The notes under the pieces are model-generated. The model searched no databases. It saw only the letters and a list, made by a program, of their open reading frames with translations, and was not told the origin of the DNA. From positions 62,001 to 126,000 of the forward strand of contig JAHHHQ010000044.1 of the NCBI GenBank assembly GCA_019359285.1: a stretch of 64,000 nucleotides of DNA, given 5' to 3'. How positions within the stretch are numbered: the stretch's first letter is position 1; each line of letters begins with the position of its first letter. Source of the DNA: Nodosilinea sp. WJT8-NPBG4 (GTDB lineage Bacteria > Cyanobacteriota > Cyanobacteriia > Phormidesmidales > Phormidesmidaceae). The position numbers were made by a program, and so were the translations under genes. Shown one piece after another: positions 16,176 to 25,514 of this stretch.

Positions 16176-18411
16176 CATAACGAAAACTTAGGGTGGCCCA
16201 GTGATCGTGGTGCAGCGCGTAATAGTCAGGGGCAGGCCTCTCCACCATCTGGCTGGTGCTTAGGTCCTGCAGCAGCGCTTGGGCCAGCCGCAGGGGCTGG
16301 GGCACCAGGCGAAAACCTGTAGCCAGCGATGGGGGATCGTCACCCAGCACGGCTAGGCACTGCTCTAGGGGCTGGGTGCTGAGAATGACGTAGGCTTCTA
16401 CCCAGGTGGACGTTCCCGGCATGGCCCAGCCAGCCCCATCGGCGGGGATAGAAATGAGCTGCCCCGGTGACAGGGGCATGGCAGCAGGCGGGACCTCGGC
16501 CCCGTCAGCGGCGATCGCATCGGGCAGGGTGATCAGGGCGTTGCATTCTCCCCGGCTGTCAAAGCTAATCCACAGCAGGTGGAGAATCTGGGTTGAGGTG
16601 TTGGCTAAGCGGTAGCCAATACGGCCATCGCGGGGAAGCATAATTGGGTCATCGGTCGCCGTCTTCTGGGCTTGCTGAATAGCTAGGGGCCAGGTAACAG
16701 TGGGACTGCGCTCGGTGATCTGCACCAGCAGCGGCATGGGCTTGGGCTGCACCGCCTCCAGCAGCGCCGCCGCCCCCACCTGGGAGGCCGCATGATTTTC
16801 GGTCAATCGCACTAGCTTGAGAGCTAGCAGGGTTTGCAGGTAAGGGGTGAGCCGGTTGACCGTTGTTTTCACCGCCTCTTCTTTGGCCAGCATGGTGCCA
16901 GGCAGCAGGGTGCGGTTGGGAGCAAACAGCCCGTAGCTGCTCTCGGCAGGGCGTTCTCCCCCCTGGGAAGCTCCCCGAGCATCTCTATCTAGCTTATGCA
17001 GGGTCTCGCCAGCATTGGGTAGGGCAGCGGTTAGGGTGGGGGCCGGGCCAGTGGGCAGGCGGCCAAACAGGCAGTCGGCGGCCTTCTCGCCGGCGGTCAC
17101 CGAGGTGACCAGGGGAATACCCGACAGGGCGCTAGTAGCATCAACTCGCTCCACCCGCTTGAGCTGACTGTCGAGGGCCACAATTAAATCGATGGTCTGG
17201 GGCAGTCGCCGCACCTGCTCAAATAGAGGCCGATGGGCGAGCGATGGCAGGGAAACTTCGCTCTCCAAAAGCCGGACCACGGCCTTTAAACCCGTGCGCG
17301 ACTCCAGCCGCAGGAGCACAGCTGCCCCATCGGCTTCGGCCACCAACCGGGAGCCGGGCTGTAGGTAACGCAGTACCTGGGGCGGCACACCTCCCAGCCA
17401 CGCGGTCAAAGGCCGCTCATCGCTGCCCAGCAAAACTACCCCTGCCGCTGGCGGCAGCTGGGGCGGCAGGCCGTAGGTCGTCGGACCGGTGTAAGGCGGC
17501 AGGCGATCGCTCAGACCGGGCCGCTGGTCGGCTCCTACCCAGCGCTGTAGTCGCGAACCAGCGCGCTGTATTAAGACCTTAGCCGTGGAGTCAGGTTCTG
17601 TTTCCCAGAGGCCCTGGGTGAGGGCGTAGGTGAAAACCCCAGCGCTAAACCCGTCCCAATGGCTTTCTAGCACCAGTCGCCCTAGATCGGCCGCCCGCAG
17701 CACTAGCCCTGGCCAGGGAGCATCCAACGGAAAGGGGGCTGTTTCCGTTGGCGACGACAGCAGACCTGTGGGTACCGTAGGCCGAGATCTAACTCGAGAA
17801 TTTCCCCAGCGCAGGTAGCCCGCATCCTGACTGCCGGCATCGATGACGGTGGTTAGGTTGGCAGTGGCCAGGGGCCTGAGCTGAGCGACAATTTCGGCCT
17901 CAAGCAGATCGTCCAGAACAGGATTGGCTTCGCTGGGTAGGCGGCTGTCCACCGTTACCCAAGCGGCCTGTAAAGCGCCCGAATCTTTGGCCTCAACCAC
18001 TCGCACCTGACTGCCGTAACCGCTAAAGTGCAGCAGCACGACATCGTCGGCCTGGGCCTGCTGCACCAAATGTTCATCAATGGCGGTCAGAATGTTGGCG
18101 CGGGTGGCCTCCTGATTGGTCAGCGTCACCACATCCACTGGCTGAAAGCCAAAGCGATGCACCAGCAGCTGCCGCTGTAGTTCCACATCGGTGACGCAGC
18201 CCTTGAGAGCAATGTCTTGGGCCACTCCGGGGTCGAGGGCGCGATCGGGGTAGGCATTAATGCCAATTAGCAGAGCCAGCCGACGACGGGCAGGCTTGGC
18301 CAGGGCCGCCTGGTAGCGGCTGTAGGTTGTTAGCCAAGTCGTACCGCTTACTCCCAGCACCCCTAGGGCCAAGCTTGCCTGCTGCAAAAACTCCCGTCGT
18401 TTCAGTGTCAC
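16165..18411 (-). CDS. Caspase-fold (orthocaspase-like) protein lacking catalytic His and Cys
   Basis: A 748-residue protein. The N-terminus has a twin-arginine-type export signal (LKRREFLQQASLALGVLG). Residues about 43-250 form a caspase p20-like domain (ALLIGINAYPD, CVTDVELQRQLL, LHFSGYGSQV, TTVIDAG). The catalytic His of S-G-H-G is Tyr132, and the Cys expected in D-x-C is Gly193, so it should not be a protease. The C-terminal part (PRDGRIGYRLANTSTQILHLLWISFDSRGECN) resembles DUF4384. Inactive caspase homologues are known in cyanobacteria; their role is unclear. It starts 18 bp after the sat stop and may share its transcript. Confidence 0.8.
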   Translation of the reverse strand: MTLKRREFLQQASLALGVLGVSGTTWLTTYSRYQAALAKPARRRLALLIGINAYPDRALDPGVAQDIALKGCVTDVELQRQLLVHRFGFQPVDVVTLTNQEATRANILTAIDEHLVQQAQADDVVLLHFSGYGSQVRVVEAKDSGALQAAWVTVDSRLPSEANPVLDDLLEAEIVAQLRPLATANLTTVIDAGSQDAGYLRWGNSRVRSRPTVPTGLLSSPTETAPFPLDAPWPGLVLRAADLGRLVLESHWDGFSAGVFTYALTQGLWETEPDSTAKVLIQRAGSRLQRWVGADQRPGLSDRLPPYTGPTTYGLPPQLPPAAGVVLLGSDERPLTAWLGGVPPQVLRYLQPGSRLVAEADGAAVLLRLESRTGLKAVVRLLESEVSLPSLAHRPLFEQVRRLPQTIDLIVALDSQLKRVERVDATSALSGIPLVTSVTAGEKAADCLFGRLPTGPAPTLTAALPNAGETLHKLDRDARGASQGGERPAESSYGLFAPNRTLLPGTMLAKEEAVKTTVNRLTPYLQTLLALKLVRLTENHAASQVGAAALLEAVQPKPMPLLVQITERSPTVTWPLAIQQAQKTATDDPIMLPRDGRIGYRLANTSTQILHLLWISFDSRGECNALITLPDAIAADGAEVPPAAMPLSPGQLISIPADGAGWAMPGTSTWVEAYVILSTQPLEQCLAVLGDDPPSLATGFRLVPQPLRLAQALLQDLSTSQMVERPAPDYYALHHDHWATLSFRYAIA

Positions 18412-18429
18412 CGAGTTGATTGCATCCTA

Positions 18430-19611
18430 CTAGCTGACGGCTTCGGGAACCCGCATGGCCTTGGCCAGCTCCGCCGCCACCTCGGGCCGAGAAAACTCAG
18501 GGGGGGGCAGTTCGCCGCGGCGCAGCATCTCCCGTACCTTGGTACCCGATAGGTGAATCCGCTCGTCCTTGGTGCTGGGGCTAGTTTTAGAGGTGGCCAT
18601 GCCCCCGGTGCGGGTGCAGTAGAAGGCGTGCTCAAACTTCATGGGCATAATGCCCAGCTCCGTCGGCTCAAACTCGTCGAAGATGTATTGAGCGTCGTAG
18701 GTGCCGTAGTAATCGCCCACTCCAGCGTGGTCGCGGCCCACAATGAAGTGGGTGCAGCCATAGTTCTTGCGGATCAGCGCGTGGAAAATCGCTTCCCTAG
18801 GGCCAGCGTAGCGCATTGCGGAGGGATTGATCGCAAGAATCACGCGGTCTTGGGGGAAGTAGTGTTCCACCATAATTTCGTAGCAGCGCATGCGCACATC
18901 GGCGGGGATATCGTCGGATTTGGTGGCTCCCACTAGCGGGTGTAAAAACAACCCATCAACGGTCTCTAGGGCGCACTTTTGAATGTACTCGTGGGCCCGG
19001 TGAATGGGGTTGCGGGTCTGAAAGCCAACGACGGTCTTCCAGTTGCGATCGCGAAATAGCGCCCGCGAGGCAGCCGGGTCAATTTGGTAGGCGGGGAAGA
19101 GGGGATGGGGATCGCGCTGGATCAACCACACCGGGCCAGCTAGGTTCACCGCCCCTTGGTCGTAGACTACCTTGACACCGGGGTGCTTTTCATCGTCGGT
19201 GCGGTATACGTTGACGACCTCGCGGGCTTTGTCGTAAGTGTATTTTTCTTCCAGTTCCAGCACGCCGACAAAGCGGCCGGTGGGGTCATCCAGACGCACC
19301 AGGCTGCCCTCCACAAGAGGGGCGGCGGTGGCTTCATCCACCGACAGGGTGACCGGAATTGCCCAGGGCAGACCGTTGGCCAGACGCATGTCGGTGACCA
19401 CGGTGTCGTAGTCGGCCTGCTTCATGAAGCCGCTGAGAGGACTAAAGCCACCGATAGCAATCATCACTAGATCAGAGAAGGCCCGCTCATCAAGGCTGAC
19501 TCGGGGCAGGGTGTCGGCTTTGGCCAAGAACTGGCTTTTTTGGTCGGGCGTCGCCAGGCGATCGACCAAGGTGCCGCCGTGGGGGGCAATACCGTCTTTT
19601 TGTAGAGTCAT
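18430..19611 (-). CDS. sat: Sulfate adenylyltransferase (ATP sulfurylase)
   Basis: Catalyses ATP + sulfate to APS + pyrophosphate, the first step of assimilatory sulfate reduction. At 393 residues it is full length for the cyanobacterial monofunctional form, without an APS kinase domain. Active-site motifs are intact: [14 protein letters not shown], and [18 protein letters not shown] 192-bp upstream gap suggests its own promoter. Confidence 0.97.
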   Translation of the reverse strand: MTLQKDGIAPHGGTLVDRLATPDQKSQFLAKADTLPRVSLDERAFSDLVMIAIGGFSPLSGFMKQADYDTVVTDMRLANGLPWAIPVTLSVDEATAAPLVEGSLVRLDDPTGRFVGVLELEEKYTYDKAREVVNVYRTDDEKHPGVKVVYDQGAVNLAGPVWLIQRDPHPLFPAYQIDPAASRALFRDRNWKTVVGFQTRNPIHRAHEYIQKCALETVDGLFLHPLVGATKSDDIPADVRMRCYEIMVEHYFPQDRVILAINPSAMRYAGPREAIFHALIRKNYGCTHFIVGRDHAGVGDYYGTYDAQYIFDEFEPTELGIMPMKFEHAFYCTRTGGMATSKTSPSTKDERIHLSGTKVREMLRRGELPPPEFSRPEVAAELAKAMRVPEAVS

Positions 19612-19687
19612 GGAGATACCGCTGCCTTCTGCTGATGAAATACGAAAGATTTGAAGCTAAGCCATGGCCTATCTGACCAAGGCAACT

Positions 19688-19710
19688 CCGGTTTCCCGCT
19701 GGGGAAACGG
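19688..19710. other. Hairpin between sat and the secF-linked small gene
   Basis: CCG-G-TTTCCC pairs with GGGAAACGG around a GCTG-type loop, with one bulged base. It lies about 95 bp downstream of the minus-strand operon end (19805) and upstream of sat. No T run, so its role is open. Confidence 0.3.
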
Positions 19711-19804
19711 GGTAACTGTCTTGTTCTATGAAATTACATCTTGGTACCAATGTCACGCGGGCGCTGGGCCATGCCTAGAATGGCCACCTTTAGCGCTCCA
19801 TCAA

Positions 19805-20176
19805 TTAATCGCGATAGATCTGCTTCCAGAGAGGATGGGATGGACCTTGGGCGGCAATGCGATCGCACTGTTTCTCTAGCCGCTGCTGTTCGTCTTTGGT
19901 CATGCCCCACAAAATATAGCGGCTCTCGGCCACCAATAGAGCGACGGTAAGGCCGACGCATAACCCTAGCCCTAGGGCGGCAGGACGGTTGTAGGCCAAA
20001 CCCAGCCGTACCGTTGACCAGGTAAAGTACTGGCGCAGCTGAGCAATCTCAGGCCGCAGGCTCCACAGACTGAGGGGGGCTGCCGTCAGCCACAGCAGCC
20101 CGCTAATCGTCCACCAGCGGCGTAGCATGATCGCCCGCAGGCGCTCCAGAGGCGCAGGATAGCTAGGAGTGCCCAT
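19805..20176 (-). CDS. Hypothetical small membrane protein
   Basis: A 123-residue protein with two hydrophobic segments (WWTISGLLWLTAAPLSLW and RPAALGLGLCVGLTVALLVA) and a charged C-terminal tail (TKDEQQRLEKQCDRIA). I do not recognise the family. The frame continues upstream into secF to 20326, but the ATG at 20176, 13 bp after the secF stop, is preceded by a GGA-type site and is the sensible start. It is the last gene of the pdh-sec block. Confidence 0.65.
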   Translation of the reverse strand: MGTPSYPAPLERLRAIMLRRWWTISGLLWLTAAPLSLWSLRPEIAQLRQYFTWSTVRLGLAYNRPAALGLGLCVGLTVALLVAESRYILWGMTKDEQQRLEKQCDRIAAQGPSHPLWKQIYRD

Positions 20177-20189
20177 GGCTAAAAATCCG

Positions 20190-21161
20190 TTAGCTTTGGG
20201 TTTCGGGCTGAGCTTCTGATAGGTCAGGGTCATCACTGTAGGCCTGGCCCGTGCGTTCTCGCCACAGGGCCAGCAGCGAGCTGGCCACAAAAATGCTGGA
20301 GTAGGCTCCGGCCACAAAACCCACAATCAACGCCAGAGCAAAATATTTCAGGGTTGGGCCACCAAAGATGACGATCGCCACCAGCGGCAGCGTTGTCGTC
20401 AGCGAGGTGTTGATCGAGCGGGCCAGGGTTTGATTAACCGCGCTGTCGACAATGTCATTGATGTGGCTGCCGGGGCTGAGCTTCATGTTCTCACGCACGC
20501 GATCGTAAATCACCACCGTGTCGTTGACCGAGAAGCCCACGATGGTAAGCAGCGACACGATGAACAGACTGTCGACCTCGACGCCGAGCACCAGCCCCAG
20601 GATGGCAAACACCCCAGCGGTAATAATCACGTCGTGGGCCAGGGCCAAAATTGCCAGCAGCGCATAGTCGAGCTTAAAGCGCAGGCTCATATAGGCCACA
20701 ATTCCGGCAAAGGAAACTAGCAGGGCCAACAAGCCCGCCACCAGCAACTGTTTCCCCACCACTGGCCCGACGGTGTCAATCTGGGTAGAACCGGGGTCAA
20801 AGGGGCCAATGGCCTCGTCGAGTGCGCTTTGCAAAGGAGCGCGCTCATCTACAGTCAGGGTGCGGGTGCGAATAGCGAGCACCTGTTGGTCTTCCCCTAA
20901 AAGCTGAAGGCTGCTGGAGTCGAGCCCCTGATCCCCCAACACTTGTCGAACCTTTGCCAGTTCCAGAGGTTCGGTACAGCTATCGGTAGCAACGCAAGCC
21001 CGGGTCAGCTGTAGTCTGGTGCCGCCAGCAAAATCAAGGCCCGGCTTGAGGGGTGCACCAAACTGCTGCCATGAGATTGCCATGGCCATTAGGCTAACAA
21101 GCACCAGCACTCCCGAGATTCCCCACCACAGACTGCGCTGCTGAATAATGTTGAGCTTCAT
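20190..21161 (-). CDS. secF: Protein translocase subunit SecF
   Basis: A 323-residue RND-type membrane protein with the usual SecF features: a first helix, a periplasmic domain with [10 protein letters not shown], then helices with the conserved [17 protein letters not shown] and [11 protein letters not shown]. With SecD it uses the proton gradient to complete export through SecYEG and recycles SecA-bound states. In cyanobacteria both plasma and thylakoid membranes are possible sites. Nine bases separate it from secD; they are clearly one operon. Confidence 0.97.
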   Translation of the reverse strand: MKLNIIQQRSLWWGISGVLVLVSLMAMAISWQQFGAPLKPGLDFAGGTRLQLTRACVATDSCTEPLELAKVRQVLGDQGLDSSSLQLLGEDQQVLAIRTRTLTVDERAPLQSALDEAIGPFDPGSTQIDTVGPVVGKQLLVAGLLALLVSFAGIVAYMSLRFKLDYALLAILALAHDVIITAGVFAILGLVLGVEVDSLFIVSLLTIVGFSVNDTVVIYDRVRENMKLSPGSHINDIVDSAVNQTLARSINTSLTTTLPLVAIVIFGGPTLKYFALALIVGFVAGAYSSIFVASSLLALWRERTGQAYSDDPDLSEAQPETQS

Positions 21162-21170
21162 GGGGCACTC

Positions 21171-22604
21171 CTAAGAACGAACGGGGTCGGGGCGAGCAGT
21201 GGTCAAGCCGGGGCAAAACAGGCTGGGGCGCCGAAACTGCGGCAGGCTAATAGCTAAGAACATTAGGGTGCGGGTGCAGGTCAGGGCAGTAAACATGCTG
21301 ATAATGACGCCGATGGCCAGGGTCAGGGCAAACCCTTTGACCAGTCCGGCTCCAAAGTAAAACAGCGCCAGACAGGAGATTAGGGTCGTGACGTTGCCAT
21401 CTAAAATGCTTGAAAAGGCCCGGTAGAAGCCGGATTCGACTGAGCGGTAGAGAGTTTTGCCCGCCTGTAGCTCTTCTCGGGTGCGCTCAAAAATCAGTAC
21501 GTTGGCATCTACTGCCATACCGATACTGAGAATGAATCCGGCAATACCCGGTAGGGTGAGGGTCACCCCCAGCAGGTTAAAGGCCGCCCAAGTGATCAGG
21601 GCATAGATGATCAGGGCGATATCGGCCAGAACACCGGGCAGCCGGTAGTAAATAGCCATAAACACCAGCACCAATCCCAAACCAGCGATGCCGGCGTAGA
21701 GGCTACGCTGAATACTGTCGCGGCCTAGGGTAGGCCCTACGGTACGATTCTCAACTACCTCTACAGGTAGGGGCAGGGCACCGCCGCGCAGCTGAATTTC
21801 CAGGTCGCGGGCCGACTCGGCAGTAAAGTTGCCAGAGATAACGGCGCTGCCCCCGGTGATGCCGGTTTCGGCGTACTGCACAGCCACCGTGGGGGCGCTC
21901 AGCAGGCGGTTGTCGAGAAAGATGCCGATGGTGCGGCCGGTACCAGCGATCGCCTTGCTGATCTCAGCAAACTCGTTGCCACCCTCGCTGTTGAACTGAA
22001 TCACCACTTCCCAGAGGGTGCCGCTGGTGGGTCGGGCGATCGCATCGGTTAGCTTATCCCCGCCCAGGGTACTGGGCTCAAACAGAGCCGCCACAGCCTT
22101 TTCACTAGCGGTGATCTCGGCCTGGAGCTTGTCGATGCGAGCTTGGGTGTCGCTGTTGATTTCCCCATTTGATGGCCGGGAAGCCTGGAGCGCTGCTAGC
22201 TCGCCCAGGTGGCCTTGCAGCACTTGATTTTCGATCTGGAGCTGCTGGTCGGTGCCGGGCCGCTGGGCGCGAAATTCGAGCTGAGCCGTGCCCCCCAACA
22301 CCCGCTCCGCCTGCTGAGGATCGCTGACGCCGGGCAGCTGCACCAGCAGCTGGTTATTGCCCAGCTGCTGCACCACCGCCTCCGACACGCCTAGGCCGTT
22401 GACTCGGCCTTCGACCACGGTTTGCACCGCCTCCAGCTCCCGCTCAGTAATGGTGGGGATGGCTGCGGTGGGCTGCACCTGGATGGTGAGCTGAGAGCCC
22501 CCCCGCAGGTCCAACCCCAAACGAGTGGGTATTTTGGTAATCACCACCACGGAGGCGATGGTGAGCACCAAAATTACCCCTAGCCAAGCTCGATATTTTG
22601 CCAT
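21171..22604 (-). CDS. secD: Protein translocase subunit SecD
   Basis: A 477-residue SecD. The N-terminal helix is followed by LGLDLRGGSQLTIQV, the P1 head region, then six helices including GMAVDANVLIFERTREEL, the signature of SecD. It contains an extra stretch of about 60 residues rich in Gln/Ser/Glu in the periplasmic P1 part (VLQGHLGELAALQASRPSNGE), probably a lineage insertion. It lies downstream of pdhB with a 133-bp gap carrying a palindrome. Confidence 0.96.
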   Translation of the reverse strand: MAKYRAWLGVILVLTIASVVVITKIPTRLGLDLRGGSQLTIQVQPTAAIPTITERELEAVQTVVEGRVNGLGVSEAVVQQLGNNQLLVQLPGVSDPQQAERVLGGTAQLEFRAQRPGTDQQLQIENQVLQGHLGELAALQASRPSNGEINSDTQARIDKLQAEITASEKAVAALFEPSTLGGDKLTDAIARPTSGTLWEVVIQFNSEGGNEFAEISKAIAGTGRTIGIFLDNRLLSAPTVAVQYAETGITGGSAVISGNFTAESARDLEIQLRGGALPLPVEVVENRTVGPTLGRDSIQRSLYAGIAGLGLVLVFMAIYYRLPGVLADIALIIYALITWAAFNLLGVTLTLPGIAGFILSIGMAVDANVLIFERTREELQAGKTLYRSVESGFYRAFSSILDGNVTTLISCLALFYFGAGLVKGFALTLAIGVIISMFTALTCTRTLMFLAISLPQFRRPSLFCPGLTTARPDPVRS

Positions 22605-22708
22605 TGCGATTTGCTGCGGTGTGGGTGCGGATAGTGATCCCTAAGCTGGGGCTATGCCCTGGGGATCGTGGCGTCAATTGGGAAGGCTGTTCCTAGGAAT
22701 TAAGTGTG

Positions 22709-22723
22709 GTGGGTGGTGCCCAC
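22709..22723. repeat. GGGTGG-TGC-CCACCC palindrome
   Basis: A short perfect palindrome in the pdhB-secD gap. It belongs to the same family as the GGTGGGCA-N-TGCCCACC copies near urtD, at 54446-54462 and 54564-54578. Confidence 0.5.
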
Positions 22724-22737
22724 CCGACAGCGGTTCC

Positions 22738-23721
22738 CTAGACTTTGAGGGCGACCATGTTTTCGACGGCGGCCTCGATTTGTTTGGGCTGCACGATGGT
22801 CAGTGTCTCTAGCTTACCGTTGTAAGGGGTAGGGATGTCTTGGGACGACAGGCGCACCACCGGGGCGTCGAGTTCGTCAAAGTAGCGATCGTTAATAGAG
22901 GCGATGATTTCAGCGCCAATGCCGCCGGTTTTCATGCACTCTTCCACAATAATCACCCGATGGGTCTTCTTGATTGAGGCGCCAATGGTGTCAAAATCTA
23001 GCGGCTTGAGAGAAATCAGGTCAATCACCTCAGGGTCAAGGCCCTTTTTCTCTAAGCCCTTGACCGCTTGGGTGACGTGGTGGCGCATACGGGAGTAGGT
23101 AAGGATGGTGACATCCTTGCCAGGGCGAACAATTTCGGCCTTGTCTAGAGGCACTACATACTCGTGGTTGGGCAGGTCTTCTTTGAGGTTGTAGAGCAGC
23201 ACGTGCTCAAAGAACAGCACCGGGTTGTCGTCGCGGATGGCGGCCTTGAGCAGTCCCTTGGCGTTGTAGGGGGTTGAGCAGGCCACGATCTTTAGGCCCG
23301 GCACCGCCTGAAAATAGGCCTCGAGCCGCTGGGAGTGCTCGGCCCCCAGCTGCCGCCCCACGCCGCCAGGCCCGCGAATCACCATGGGAATTTTGTAGTT
23401 GCCACCGGAGGTATAGCGCAGCATGCCAGCGTTGTTGGCGATTTGGTTGAAAGCCAGCAGCAGGAAGCCCATGTTCATGCCCTCGATAATCGGGCGCAGG
23501 CCGGTCATCGCAGCACCGACGGCCATGCCGGTGAAGCTGTTTTCGGCGATCGGGGTGTCGAGCACGCGCAGCTCGCCATATTTGTTGTAAAGGTCTTTGG
23601 TGACCTTATAGGAACCGCCGTAGACACCGACATCTTCGCCCAGGACAAAGACAGTGTCGTCGCGGCCCATCTCTTCGTCGATGGCCTCGCGTAGGGCGTT
23701 AAATAGGAGGGTTTCTGCCAT
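22738..23721 (-). CDS. pdhB: Pyruvate dehydrogenase E1 component, beta subunit
   Basis: A 327-residue transketolase-like beta subunit. [35 protein letters not shown] and [15 protein letters not shown] are hallmarks; [13 protein letters not shown] lies in the C-terminal domain. With PdhA it decarboxylates pyruvate using thiamine diphosphate and passes acetyl to E2. It lies 86 bp downstream of pdhA, with a G/C-rich repeat between them; many cyanobacteria have these genes apart, so adjacency here is worth noting. Confidence 0.96.
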   Translation of the reverse strand: MAETLLFNALREAIDEEMGRDDTVFVLGEDVGVYGGSYKVTKDLYNKYGELRVLDTPIAENSFTGMAVGAAMTGLRPIIEGMNMGFLLLAFNQIANNAGMLRYTSGGNYKIPMVIRGPGGVGRQLGAEHSQRLEAYFQAVPGLKIVACSTPYNAKGLLKAAIRDDNPVLFFEHVLLYNLKEDLPNHEYVVPLDKAEIVRPGKDVTILTYSRMRHHVTQAVKGLEKKGLDPEVIDLISLKPLDFDTIGASIKKTHRVIIVEECMKTGGIGAEIIASINDRYFDELDAPVVRLSSQDIPTPYNGKLETLTIVQPKQIEAAVENMVALKV

Positions 23722-23737
23722 TGCTTTGGTCTAAATA

Positions 23738-23777
23738 GGGTGGGAGGGTGAATGAGTGGATGGGTGGGCGGGTGGGG
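23738..23777. repeat. G-rich tract (GGGTGGA/GGATGGGT units)
   Basis: Imperfect units such as GGGTGGGAGGGTG and GTGGATGGGTGGGCGGG fill the pdhA-pdhB gap. The plus strand is G-rich, so the minus-strand transcript is C-rich. Similar tracts occur at 41342-41401, 48917-48970, 53190-53258, 54424-54450 and 62580-62613. Confidence 0.65.
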
Positions 23778-23807
23778 CGTTTGCCGAGGAGATGCCGATA
23801 CCTGGGG

Positions 23808-24836
23808 CTACTCGTCGGCAAAGATATATTTATAGAGGTCGTCGGGGCTGGGCTCAGGGCTCTCTTCGGCGAAGGTGAGGGCATCGTCGATGCGGGTTTG
23901 GATGCGATCGCGCACTTCTTTGAGCGTCCCTTCGTCAGCCAGATTTTGCTCTAGCAGGTAGCCCTCAAACCGCTTGATCGGGTCGCGGGCCAGCCAGGCT
24001 TCTTTTTCGGCCTTCGATCGCAACTCGTCGGGGTCAGCTAAGGAGTGACCCCTAAAGCGATAGGTGAGGGCTTCGATCAGGGTGGGGCCTTCGCCAGCGC
24101 GGGCGCGGGCTACGGCCTGCTGGGCGACCTCGCGCACGGCCATCACGTCCATGCCGTCGACTTCGACGCCGGGCATGCCAAATACTGCGGCTTTTTTATA
24201 GATCTCGGGTTGGGAGGTGGCGCGCTCGTGGGCCATGCCGATCGCCCACTTGTTGTTTTCCACCACAAACAAAATCGGCAGCTTCCAAAGGGCAGCCATG
24301 TTTAAGCACTCAAAGAACTGGCCGTTGTTGGTGGTGCCGTCGCCAAAGAAGCAGGCGGTCACCTGGTCGGCGCTGGAGTCGCCCAAAGCGTCGCGGCGGT
24401 AGCGCGACTGAAACGCCGCCCCTAAAGCCACGGGAATGCCTTCTCCAATAAAGGCAAAGCCCCCTAGCATATTGTGCTCACTCGAAAACAGGTGCATCGA
24501 GCCGCCTCGCCCCTTGCTGCAACCCGTTTCTTTGCCAAATAGTTCGGCCATGACATTCTTGGCGGGCACCCCGGCGCTGAGGGCATGGACGTGGTCGCGG
24601 TAGGTGCTGCACACGTAGTCGTCAGACCGCAGCGACTTGATCACCCCGCTAGAGACCGCTTCCTGGCCGTTGTAGAGGTGCACGAAGCCGAACATCTTGC
24701 CCCGGTAATACATCTCGGCGCACTTGTCCTCAAAAAAGCGCCCCAGGATCATGTCTTCGTAGAGCCTCAGCCCCTCTTCGGGGGCAATCTGAGCTGCTGG
24801 AGCGTGGAATTGGGGTAACGTCCGTTCTTGAACCAT
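23808..24836 (-). CDS. pdhA: Pyruvate dehydrogenase E1 component, alpha subunit
   Basis: A 342-residue alpha subunit, family length. The thiamine-diphosphate motif is intact (GDGTTNNGQ through VVENN), as are [11 protein letters not shown] and the phosphorylation-loop-type region [16 protein letters not shown]. It is the first gene of the pdhA-pdhB-secD-secF-small membrane protein series on the minus strand; the long upstream interval must hold the promoter. Confidence 0.96.
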   Translation of the reverse strand: MVQERTLPQFHAPAAQIAPEEGLRLYEDMILGRFFEDKCAEMYYRGKMFGFVHLYNGQEAVSSGVIKSLRSDDYVCSTYRDHVHALSAGVPAKNVMAELFGKETGCSKGRGGSMHLFSSEHNMLGGFAFIGEGIPVALGAAFQSRYRRDALGDSSADQVTACFFGDGTTNNGQFFECLNMAALWKLPILFVVENNKWAIGMAHERATSQPEIYKKAAVFGMPGVEVDGMDVMAVREVAQQAVARARAGEGPTLIEALTYRFRGHSLADPDELRSKAEKEAWLARDPIKRFEGYLLEQNLADEGTLKEVRDRIQTRIDDALTFAEESPEPSPDDLYKYIFADE

Positions 24837-25514
24837 GGGTTTTGCTGGGTCCTACGCCGCGATGTCCAACATTTGACTATACCGAAAAGTATCCCCCCTT
24901 GGGCAGAGAACCGGCTGGGATATGCCTTTCATCATACCGATCGGGCTGCTGGGCAACAGTGTTCACCTTGGCCATCAAGCCAAGACTATTCTGACTGTTG
25001 TGCTCCCTGATTGCTCTCTGCTGCTCGATGTGAAGCCGTCTGGAGTCAGGAATAGGATCTTTATTCAACCTTTATGCTCGACGACCAGGTGAATGGTCTT
25101 TAACCTAACTGAACGGGCATTGACACTGCGAACGCACTGAAGTATCTCGCTGATCTAGACTGAACTTGAATATTGATGGGCCACCAGATGTTGTCGGCCG
25201 GGTTAGTCAAGGGTCGCGATCGCTCTGGCAGTGGCGGCGAACATGTGTTATAAACTTCACTTTTGTCCTGATTTTGGGGCAAACGCGATAGGGTGTAGCT
25301 ATTTCCTAGAATGCCGTTGGGTCACAGAGTGGCACGGCCTAGGGAAAGTGACGGCTGAAACTAGGTCTCAGGGCCATGGACGCGTGGCGCGGGCTTGGGG
25401 GCGAAGATGGGTCCTAAGGGTATGGGGCGCGTTAGAAGTTCGGCGGTTTAGACAGTCCGCAATAAATCTTTTCGGATACTATTTCGAGTGAATTCGCCGT
25501 TGGGGACGTGAGCT
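24837..25514. other. 678-bp divergent intergenic region (pdhA / zipN)
   Basis: No convincing ORF, tRNA or hairpin. It contains the promoters for pdhA (minus) and zipN (plus). Composition is near that of neighbouring genes. Short minus-strand frames here (for example 24877-25068) lack any protein-like pattern. Confidence 0.45.
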
